From Nitrososphaerota archaeon (GTDB taxonomy: Archaea > Thermoproteota > Nitrososphaeria > Nitrososphaerales > UBA183), in NCBI GenBank assembly GCA_029784795.1, contig JAFMAW010000011.1, forward strand, positions 1 through 19,663: a DNA stretch of 19,663 bases. The letters run 5' to 3'. Below are positions 14,339 through 19,663 of this stretch, one piece after another; the stretch's first letter is position 1, and every line of letters begins with the position of its first letter. The notes under the pieces are model-generated. The model was not told the origin of the DNA, searched no databases, and saw nothing but the letters and a program-made list of their open reading frames with translations. The position numbers and the translations under genes were made by a program.

Positions 14339-15424
14339 ATGAACGAGGCCACGAAGAACTTCCTCAGGTCCGCGTACAAGGAGTTCTACTTCCGCGGGGC
14401 GGGTGCCATAGAGTTCCCACGCGAGGTCGGGGCCAGGGAGTTCGGCTACATCCCGTTCGGAGGGGGGATGGTCCGCCACCTGTCGTTCAGGAGCGAAGGG
14501 GAGGCGGTCGCGGAGATCCTGAAGCAGTCGCCGTCCTCGGTCTACTGCTCCAACGCCCGCTACGAGAGCCCCGCCAGGCCGATAGATGAGAAGGGGTGGC
14601 TCGGAGCCGAGCTGATCTTCGACATCGACGCCACCGACATCCCCACCACATGCAAGAGGGGGCACGATCTCTGGTACTGCGAGAAGTGCTTCGCTTCAGG
14701 GAAGCTCCCCAGGCCGGCCAAATGCTCGAAGTGCGGCGGGCCCAGCGCGCAGTTCCATGGGACCTGCGAGACGTGCCTGGGTGCGGCCATGGACCACGCC
14801 ATGAGGGCGGTTGGCTTCCTCACAGAGGACTTCGGGGTCGACCGGGATGCGATTAGCGTGTACTTCTCAGGCAACCGGGGATACCACCTGCACGTCTACG
14901 ACCCTAGGTTCGATCCGCTGGACCAGCTCGCCCGCGGCGAGATAGCCGAGTATGTCCGCGGGTCATCTCTTCCTCTCAGCCAGACGATCGCCTCGACTCT
15001 CCGGCACAGGACCCAGACCGGCGCCGTCGGCGCGGGGTGGACTAGGCGCATAACGACGTACACCGACGCGCGCAGGGAGGACTACGACGGCACCCTGCAG
15101 AAACTCGTGTCTGAAGCAATCGCGTCCCAGCGTGCCCTCGTGGACTCTTCGGTGACGACCGACATCCACCGCGTGTTCAGGCTGGCAGGGACGCTGCACG
15201 GAACGATGGGGATGTCGAAGATGAAGGTCGTGTCCGTGGACAGGTTCGACCCCCAGGAAGACCCTTACGTCCTGAGCGCGAAGCCGGTCACCATCGCAGT
15301 GTCTTTTTACCCCCAGTTCAGGGCCCGGCACAGGGACTTTGGCCCTTACAAGTCTGTCACAGTGGAGCTGCCAACCTACGCGGCAGTACAGATCCTGACG
15401 AGAGGCCTGGGAGAGGTGGTCTGA
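14339..15424 (+). CDS. priS: DNA primase small (catalytic) subunit PriS
   Basis: Makes RNA/DNA primers for replication with the large subunit PriL. 361 residues, normal length. The catalytic metal pair is D95/D97 in ELIFDIDATD. A cysteine-rich insert follows: C105, H109, C114, C117 form the zinc knuckle, and C129/C132 (KCSKCGG) with C143/C146 (GTCETCLG) could hold a second zinc. Next are SVYFSGNRGYHLHV (173-186) and RLAGTLHGTMGMSKMKV, both core archaeo-eukaryotic primase motifs. The ATG at 14339 has GAGGTGA 10 bases upstream. The stop codon directly abuts the GTG of gins51. priL is not in the window. Confidence 0.95.
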   Translation: MNEATKNFLRSAYKEFYFRGAGAIEFPREVGAREFGYIPFGGGMVRHLSFRSEGEAVAEILKQSPSSVYCSNARYESPARPIDEKGWLGAELIFDIDATDIPTTCKRGHDLWYCEKCFASGKLPRPAKCSKCGGPSAQFHGTCETCLGAAMDHAMRAVGFLTEDFGVDRDAISVYFSGNRGYHLHVYDPRFDPLDQLARGEIAEYVRGSSLPLSQTIASTLRHRTQTGAVGAGWTRRITTYTDARREDYDGTLQKLVSEAIASQRALVDSSVTTDIHRVFRLAGTLHGTMGMSKMKVVSVDRFDPQEDPYVLSAKPVTIAVSFYPQFRARHRDFGPYKSVTVELPTYAAVQILTRGLGEVV

Positions 15425-15982
15425 GTGCCTGAGGGGACACTCGAGTACCTGAAGCGCAGGCTCGATTCGGAAGCGCTGTCCGAGGTGCTGCTCCCCCTGC
15501 CGGCCGATTTCTACTCGGGCATCTCGGGGTACAGCCAGAAGCTGAAAAGGTCCGTGGGCTCTGGGGCGTCCGACATGGCCGTGCGCCTGGCCGCGGTCCA
15601 GGGGAGGCTGATCGAATCAATGGTGAGGCAGCTGCTGCAGCTCCGGACGAGGAAGGCCATGAGGCAGAACGCTGTCCTCCAGCTCCTGCCCGAGGAGCGG
15701 TACGTGTGCTCCGCCGAGCAGAGGTTCGAGAGGCGGTTCCAGACGCTCGTCGAGGCAGTCTCGGCTGGTCAGCCATCGTTCGTCGAGTTCGCGCACATGA
15801 CAGAGAACCAGAGGAGCATCACCGTGAGGTTCGTGAAGCACGTCAACGAGTTGGTGGGGCTGGACCTGAGGCGCTACGGCCCCTTCGAGCCGGAGGACGT
15901 GGCGTCGATCCCCGCGGCCAGCGCGGACATCCTGATAGCGGGCGGGGACGCGATTGAAGTGACGACCAGGGACGACGTCTAG
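15425..15982 (+). CDS. gins51: GINS complex subunit Gins51 (Gins15)
   Basis: Part of the GINS complex, which joins MCM helicase to other fork proteins. 185 residues: a mostly helical A domain (about 1-130) with LTLPLP-like LLPLPADFYSG, RKAMRQNAVLQLLPEERYVC, and then a small C-terminal B domain (about 133-185) beginning SITVRFVKHVNELVGLDLRR and continuing YGPFEPEDVASIPAASADIL. The A-then-B order and the B-domain YGPF/DVASIP pattern identify the Sld5/Psf1-type archaeal subunit. The GTG at 15425 directly follows the priS TGA, with GAGGTGG just upstream, so the two are translationally coupled. This priS-gins51 pairing is known in many archaea. Confidence 0.9.
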   Translation: MPEGTLEYLKRRLDSEALSEVLLPLPADFYSGISGYSQKLKRSVGSGASDMAVRLAAVQGRLIESMVRQLLQLRTRKAMRQNAVLQLLPEERYVCSAEQRFERRFQTLVEAVSAGQPSFVEFAHMTENQRSITVRFVKHVNELVGLDLRRYGPFEPEDVASIPAASADILIAGGDAIEVTTRDDV

Positions 15983-16001
15983 GGAGCGTCTTGCGCGTGG
16001 C

Positions 16002-16346
16002 CTAGCTGTACGACCGCCAGGTGTGGCTGCACTTCACGCACCTGTAGAACTGCGTGGGAGGCTCGTAGGAGCTCCTCGTCTGCAGGAACCACCAGAACGC
16101 CTCGTTGTGCCCGCACTTCGGGCATTCCATCTTCGTCGTCGGGAGGGAGTTCAGCTTCTCCTCCTTCTCCCCCACTATCTTGATCTGGGGGGTGTTGGAG
16201 AGCTCCTCTTCGGTCTTCTGGACCAGAGCGTTCTCTTCCTTCTTTGAGTATCCGCAGTTGTCACAGTTGTACGTTACAGAGACTTCCCGGGCCCCCTTCA
16301 CCTGCTTCAGCTTGAGGCGCGTGCCGCACTTCGGGCAGAATTTCAG
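16002..16346 (-). CDS. tfs: transcription factor S (TFS), CTG start, catalytic Asp replaced by Tyr
   Basis: TFIIS/RPB9-like factor that helps a backtracked RNA polymerase cut its transcript. The N-terminal zinc ribbon is C4/C7 (KFCPKCGTRL) and C28/C31 (YNCDNCGYSK); the C-terminal ribbon is C75/C78 (ECPKCGHNEA) and C103/C106 (YRCVKCSHTWRSY). A GTG start 15 codons in would delete C4 and C7. Upstream in frame there is no ATG, GTG or TTG, and the first sensible start is CTG 16346, which overlaps the rpoL stop as CTGA and gives the standard MKFCPKCG, 114 residues. In the acidic hairpin, where homologues have an Asp-Glu pair, it reads RSSYEPPTQF: the Asp is Y94, E95 remains. Cleavage activity is therefore doubtful (inference). 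Confidence 0.88.
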   Translation of the reverse strand: MKFCPKCGTRLKLKQVKGAREVSVTYNCDNCGYSKKEENALVQKTEEELSNTPQIKIVGEKEEKLNSLPTTKMECPKCGHNEAFWWFLQTRSSYEPPTQFYRCVKCSHTWRSYS

Positions 16347-16630
16347 CTCGACCCACCACCGAGGGCCTTCTTCACGTCGTCGTAGAGCTCTTTGGTGGTT
16401 TCCATGGCCCTGTCGACGCTGTTGGCGAACGCCTTCTCGGGCTTTATCCGCTGGGACCTGACCTTCAGAACGAGCTTCTTGAGGAGTGGGTGGGGAGGGA
16501 GGACGCCAGCGAAGGTCACGCTCTTCTCCTCCAGCAGCTCGTGGTGCACGATCTCGGCTAACGAGTAGTCTTCCCCGGTGATTTCCACCGTGAGGCCTTT
16601 CTCGTCTTCACTCGTGGTCTGGACCTGCAT
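16343..16630 (-). CDS. rpoL: DNA-directed RNA polymerase subunit L (RpoL/Rpb11)
   Basis: Pairs with subunit D to nucleate RNA polymerase assembly, like the alpha dimer in bacteria. 95 residues; the family core is visible: VEITGEDYSLAEIVHHELLE, VTFAGVLPPHPLLKKLVLKV, then a C-terminal helix with AFANSVDRAMETTKELYDDV. The ATG at 16630 follows a TATA box with about 7 bases of leader, so rpoL and tfs can be transcribed apart from csl4. The stop codon overlaps the tfs start. Confidence 0.95.
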   Translation of the reverse strand: MQVQTTSEDEKGLTVEITGEDYSLAEIVHHELLEEKSVTFAGVLPPHPLLKKLVLKVRSQRIKPEKAFANSVDRAMETTKELYDDVKKALGGGSS

Positions 16631-16656
16631 TTTACTTGTCGGGCCGTCGGACTCTT

Positions 16657-16666
16657 GTTATTAAAC
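16657..16666 (-). promoter_or_regulatory. TATA box for rpoL-tfs
   Basis: On the minus strand GTTTAATAAC, 35 bases from its first T to the rpoL ATG. It lies in the 78-base gap after csl4, so rpoL-tfs has an internal promoter in the dph2-csl4-rpoL-tfs array. Confidence 0.5.
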
Positions 16667-16708
16667 AGATAGCGGTGTCCGTCTCAACCGGCTTGCTTGG
16701 GCCCAGGC

Positions 16709-17287
16709 TTACGGCTCGATGGGGGTGTTCCCGAAGTCCCTGGCGATCTTCCTCTCCTCCACGTTGCCGCACTCGTCGCACTTCAGCTTGGTCGCGCTCC
16801 CCTTGAGAAGCGGCCTGCCGCAGTTCCCGCACAGTGCGGCGACGACTCCCATGTCTGGCTCGTCTATGGTGAGGTGGATTATCCCGTTAACCAAGCTGAA
16901 GACCCGGCATCTGACGATGTCTCCTGGCTTGACCGGGGTGGTCCTTCTCTCCCCCCTGCCTCCCCCCGACAGCCCCCTCAGTGAGAGCATGCCGGAGAAG
17001 TCCTTGTAGGTGGGCTTCCCGTTGAGGAAGAAGACGTGGACGTTGGCGGAGTTAGCCTGTGACCCCTCGACCTGGCCTGTGACCCAGTCGTCGACCCTGG
17101 TCAGCTCGGGCTCGGCAAAAGGCTGGACTGAAATCTCCATGCTCTTCATGTCCTTCACCACCGAACCGGCCCTCAGGGCCCTGATCTGCCCGGAGGAGTC
17201 GTAGGTGTGCGGGCCGGGGAGGAACTCCTCTGATACAGCAAGCCTGTCCCCGGGGAAGGCCAGCGGCGTTTTCTTTCGCTCTTTCAT
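16709..17287 (-). CDS. csl4: exosome complex RNA-binding protein Csl4
   Basis: Cap subunit of the archaeal RNA exosome, which feeds RNA to the Rrp41/Rrp42 ring. 192 residues: an N-terminal strand-rich domain (LAFPGDRLAVSEEFLPGPHT), a central S1 RNA-binding domain (about 63-145, from RVDDWVTGQV to GIIHLTIDEP), and a C-terminal zinc ribbon C153/C156 (CGNCGRPLL) and C170/C173 (KCDECGNVE). The ATG at 17287 overlaps the dph2 stop as ATGA; a longer frame starting at 17320 would run into dph2 and is less likely. dph2 and csl4 are thus translationally coupled. Confidence 0.94.
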   Translation of the reverse strand: MKERKKTPLAFPGDRLAVSEEFLPGPHTYDSSGQIRALRAGSVVKDMKSMEISVQPFAEPELTRVDDWVTGQVEGSQANSANVHVFFLNGKPTYKDFSGMLSLRGLSGGGRGERRTTPVKPGDIVRCRVFSLVNGIIHLTIDEPDMGVVAALCGNCGRPLLKGSATKLKCDECGNVEERKIARDFGNTPIEP

Positions 17288-18315
17288 CGCTTTATCAGTC
17301 CCACCGTGAGTTCGATCCATTTCGCGCGCTCAAGGAACTCCCCCGGTTCCCTCCCCTCAATAAGTGCGACTAGGGCATCCGCCTGGGGTATGGACAGCAC
17401 CGGCCTGTCGAAGGTGAACCCATCCACCGATATCCTGGGGCAGGCGGTCTGGACGAACGCTTCGATTTCTCTGTGAGGGGCCAGCCGCTCTGCTGTGACG
17501 TCTCTCATGGCGAGCCTGACCACCTTCCTCCCGCTCATCTCGAGGCGCTTCGCTATCCAGTTGCTCCTCCCGAGCATCTTCTGCCCCTCCTTCAGCCCCG
17601 TGATGACCCCGAACACCCGCGCGTCCCTGGCCTTGTAGACGGCCAGTATGGCCCGCTTCCTCCTCTCGTCCGCTGCCGCCTGCATGTCCGTCACCTCGTT
17701 CATGTATGGGTCGAGCATGAATGTGGGCTTCCCCATGGCCAGCGCCAGACCCACGGCATGGAACTCGCTCTCCCCCAGGAAGGCGAAGGCATCCACCTCG
17801 TCTCTTATGGGGAAGGGCGTGGAGAAGTCGCACCCGAACACCTGCCCTTCGAGCATGAGGTTGTTCCCTCTGCCGACCTTCACTTCGAACCCCTTGGCCT
17901 CGAGCCTTTCCTTCACAGGGCCGAGTTGGTGGAGGTGCTGGCTGAAGGTCGCGAGCCCTATCCGCCTGTATGGGGCCAGCCGCTCTGCAGCGGTCTCGAC
18001 GACGTCCCCGAACTCCACGTCGTCGACCGCGTCGATCAGGTATGTGTAGTCCCCCACCTCTTCGACCGACGCGTTGTGTCCGATGTGCAGGGCCAGGTCG
18101 GCCTGCAGCTTCCCGGCGTCGTCATCGACGGTGTCGCAGATCCCGAAGCAACTGTCCCCCGACATTATGGCGGTCACCCCATACCTCTCCTTCACGTGCT
18201 CCATCAGCTCCTTGGTCTGCCTGAGCAGCCCTCCGGGCGCGTTGACCAGCACCACCTTCGGCTTCTTTGCCTCGATGATCTCGAACACCTTCCTTTCATC
18301 TATCTTGACGGTCAT
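17284..18315 (-). CDS. dph2: diphthamide biosynthesis protein Dph2
   Basis: Radical-SAM-like [4Fe-4S] enzyme that moves the 3-amino-3-carboxypropyl group of S-adenosylmethionine to a histidine of elongation factor aEF2, the first step of diphthamide synthesis. 343 residues with the three cluster cysteines spread over the three domains: C60 in SGDSCFGICDT, C162 in VFGCDFSTPFP, and C292 in QTACPRISVDG. Their spacing matches archaeal Dph2. An extra C56 sits near the first. The ATG at 18315 is about 50 bases from a strong TATA box. It overlaps csl4 by 4 bases and heads the operon. Confidence 0.95.
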   Translation of the reverse strand: MTVKIDERKVFEIIEAKKPKVVLVNAPGGLLRQTKELMEHVKERYGVTAIMSGDSCFGICDTVDDDAGKLQADLALHIGHNASVEEVGDYTYLIDAVDDVEFGDVVETAAERLAPYRRIGLATFSQHLHQLGPVKERLEAKGFEVKVGRGNNLMLEGQVFGCDFSTPFPIRDEVDAFAFLGESEFHAVGLALAMGKPTFMLDPYMNEVTDMQAAADERRKRAILAVYKARDARVFGVITGLKEGQKMLGRSNWIAKRLEMSGRKVVRLAMRDVTAERLAPHREIEAFVQTACPRISVDGFTFDRPVLSIPQADALVALIEGREPGEFLERAKWIELTVGLIKR

Positions 18316-18363
18316 AGGAATCTTATCGCAGCCCTGCTTTCTGAGCCGCTCCCGCGGGGCCAG

Positions 18364-18373
18364 TTATATAGTT
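18364..18373 (-). promoter_or_regulatory. TATA box for the dph2-csl4 operon, overlapping the upstream stop codon
   Basis: On the minus strand AACTATATAAC-like sequence, with TATATAA at 18370-18364, the best TATA match in the window. Its last three bases are the TAA stop of the DUF998 gene. Transcription would start near 18340 and leave a leader of about 25 bases before the dph2 ATG. Confidence 0.6.
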
Positions 18374-19077
18374 GGAGGGGGTTCCGACTGCTTCGTCAGC
18401 ATCCTCGCTGACACAGCTCCCATCCAGGCGAGCACCGACCCCAGGAACAGCCTCTCTGTCAACCCCCCATAGTGCGCGAACAGGCCAGGGACAACGAGGG
18501 CGCCGAGGAGCTCGACAGCACAGAGGAAGGCCGACAGATACGCAAGAGGGACCGCCACCCCCCTCGCACGGGAGAGCTCTCTGTTCCCAGACATCCCGAG
18601 CGAAATGTATAGCGCCCCCACCGCGGCTCCGGCGAAGGCGACAACCGCCAGCAACAGGTGCACGGCCCCGTGCCACGAGACGGGGGTCGGCGGGACGTCA
18701 GTCGGGAAGGCCGCCAACAGGAGAGACCCCACGGCCCAGGCCGCGAAGAAGTAGCCTCCGCGCCTGAAACGGAGGCCTGTAGTGTCGGAGCTGTTCGCAG
18801 CGAGAGCCAGGGCGAACAGGAAGCAGAGGGAGAGCACTCCACGGTTGACAAAGTTGAGGGTCATGACGTACCCATATGGTCCGACCGCGAGGTCGCTCTC
18901 TGCCTGGCTGATGGGGCTGTAGTGCGGCGGGAGAGCCTGTGCGACTGCGTCCAAGATGACGTAGAGGGCGAGGAGTGCGAGCGTCAGGACGAAGAGGGAC
19001 CTGGCCCGTCTGGCCTGGGCGGCTTCGTCAGGGACGGCGACCATGCCTGGAGCCGCCGAGGCGATCATCGGCGGCAT
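18364..19077 (-). CDS. DUF998-family membrane protein
   Basis: 237 residues with about six membrane helices: near 27-47, 69-95, 107-125, 135-160, 173-196 and 206-227. After the first helix comes a conserved-looking HYSPISQAESDLAVGPYGYV followed by MTLNFVNRG, the pattern that marks the DUF998 family; WHGAVHLLLAVVAF in the fourth helix also fits. Function is unknown. The ATG at 19077 is used; the N-terminal 25 residues are polar and poorly conserved-looking, so the true start may be later. It is divergent from an MFS transporter and ends inside the promoter of dph2. Confidence 0.8.
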   Translation of the reverse strand: MPPMIASAAPGMVAVPDEAAQARRARSLFVLTLALLALYVILDAVAQALPPHYSPISQAESDLAVGPYGYVMTLNFVNRGVLSLCFLFALALAANSSDTTGLRFRRGGYFFAAWAVGSLLLAAFPTDVPPTPVSWHGAVHLLLAVVAFAGAAVGALYISLGMSGNRELSRARGVAVPLAYLSAFLCAVELLGALVVPGLFAHYGGLTERLFLGSVLAWMGAVSARMLTKQSEPPPTI

Positions 19078-19115
19078 TAAGTCCTTCGAAGTTCTTTCGA
19101 CGGGAGGCCCAGGTT

Positions 19116-19123
19116 CATTTAAC
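19116..19123 (+). promoter_or_regulatory. TATA box for the MFS gene, possibly also serving the DUF998 gene
   Basis: CATTTAAC, with TTTAA starting 28 bases before the MFS ATG at 19146, a leaderless arrangement. Read on the minus strand it is GTTAAATG, 45 bases before the DUF998 ATG, which would leave a leader of about 14 bases. It is the only TATA-like element in the 68-base gap. Confidence 0.45.
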
Positions 19124-19145
19124 CACGTGGGGCCGAGGTGCCCGG

Positions 19146-19663
19146 ATGACGGAGCGCGACCGGGGGATTTTCAGCCTATCCAGATCCCTGCTGCTGAACA
19201 GGAACGTCAGGGCCATCGCAGTCACGGGCTTGATCTCGGGGGTCTACATCGGGATGCTAAACGTCGCCCTCCAGCTCTTCCCCGGGACCCTCGGGTTCGG
19301 CGTGGCGGCTCTCGGGGTGCTCCAGGCCCTGGGCAACAGGTTCTCCGGGGCGGCGGCCACCTTCGTCCAGCCGCTGGCCGGCCACCACTCCGACCTGCAC
19401 AGCCGGAAGCAGTCCATCCTCCTCGGCAGCGTCACCACGATTGCCTCCATGGTCTGCTTCATGGGGGCGGCACTGTCGCGCGACGGATACCTGGTCCTCT
19501 TCGCATTCGTCCTGTATGGGGTGTCCGTACTTGGGAGCCCCGCTTCTCAGGCCATGGTGGCCGAGTCTGTCAACCTGGATCCCCACCAGATGGACGTCGC
19601 CTACAGCTTGGTCTTCTTCCTGGGGACGGTGCCGGGGGTTGTCTCCCCCTACCTGGCGGGGGC
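19146..19663 (+). CDS. major facilitator superfamily transporter (partial, C-terminus beyond the right edge)
   Basis: 172 residues are present and still open at the edge. The N-terminus is polar with several arginines (MTERDRGIFSLSRSLLLNRN), then hydrophobic segments follow: about 22-45 (VTGLISGVYIGMLNVAL), 50-75, 90-110 (SILLGSVTTIASMVCFMG), 115-135 (LVLFAFVLYGVSVLG) and 150-170 (VAYSLVFFLGTVPGVVSP). Between the second and third lies GHHSDLHSRK, a match to MFS motif A (GxxxDxxxRK). The substrate cannot be told from the N-terminal half. The ATG at 19146 is 28 bases after a TATA box. Divergent from the DUF998 gene. Confidence 0.85.
   Translation, partial: MTERDRGIFSLSRSLLLNRNVRAIAVTGLISGVYIGMLNVALQLFPGTLGFGVAALGVLQALGNRFSGAAATFVQPLAGHHSDLHSRKQSILLGSVTTIASMVCFMGAALSRDGYLVLFAFVLYGVSVLGSPASQAMVAESVNLDPHQMDVAYSLVFFLGTVPGVVSPYLAG

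Noticed and set aside
13253..14665. Long 470-residue reading frame containing the acetamidase
   Set aside because: The extra N-terminal residues overlap priS on the opposite strand, have no family similarity and are low-complexity in the manner of GC-rich antisense frames. The GTG at 14167 gives a normal-length enzyme.
1..19663. CRISPR arrays, insertion sequences, integrase or prophage genes
   Set aside because: No regularly spaced repeats, transposase motifs or terminal inverted repeats were seen; almost all sequence is accounted for by housekeeping or metabolic genes.

Overview
The window is a GC-rich (roughly 60-65% by eye), densely packed piece of an archaeal chromosome. The gene content is archaeal throughout: eL42, eS27, aIF2-alpha and Nop10 in one operon, PCNA, PriS with GINS51, RpoL, TFS, exosome Csl4, Dph2, an AglB/STT3 oligosaccharyltransferase and the F420 ligase CofE. 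Many genes have a TTAAAT-like TATA box about 28-33 nt before the start codon, which implies leaderless transcripts, often starting at TTG or GTG. The dph2-csl4-rpoL-tfs and priS-gins51 linkages suggest the TACK/Thermoproteota side, possibly a Nitrososphaeria- or Bathyarchaeia-like lineage. That placement is inference; no rRNA gene is present. I saw no tRNA, CRISPR array, insertion sequence or prophage.

Layout. 1-2318 (minus): topoisomerase IA (cut by the left edge), a 58-residue zinc-ribbon protein missing from a simple ATG/GTG reading, and cofE. 2374-6419 (plus): gcvT-gcvH, then STT3/AglB. 6478-7944 (minus): eL42-eS27-aIF2alpha-Nop10. 8175-11503 (plus): PCNA, an amidase-signature amidase, and a two-domain rhodanese. 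11507-12157 (minus): a GcvH-like domain fused to a TusA-like domain. 12284-13193 (plus): a small membrane protein and a cupin. 13253-14167 (minus): an acetamidase/formamidase. 14339-15982 (plus): PriS-GINS51. 16002-18315 (minus): Dph2-Csl4-RpoL-TFS. 18364-19077 (minus): a DUF998 membrane protein. 19146-19663 (plus): an MFS transporter cut by the right edge. No gene-free stretch exceeds 300 bases; the longest is the 230-base gap between eL42 and PCNA.

Most genes are informational: replication (TopA, PCNA, PriS, GINS51), transcription (RpoL, TFS), RNA processing (Csl4, Nop10) and translation (eL42, eS27, aIF2alpha, Dph2). Mixed in are one-carbon/glycine metabolism (GcvT, GcvH), cofactor F420 synthesis, N-glycosylation, amide hydrolysis and a possible sulfur-handling pair.

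Two places deserve attention. (1) The GcvH-TusA fusion keeps the TusA cysteine and DDP motif but has arginine where GcvH carries its lipoylated lysine, and it lies tail to tail with a rhodanese. (2) TFS appears to start at a CTG overlapping the rpoL stop codon, and it has tyrosine in place of the Asp of the acidic Asp-Glu pair that drives RNA cleavage in this family.
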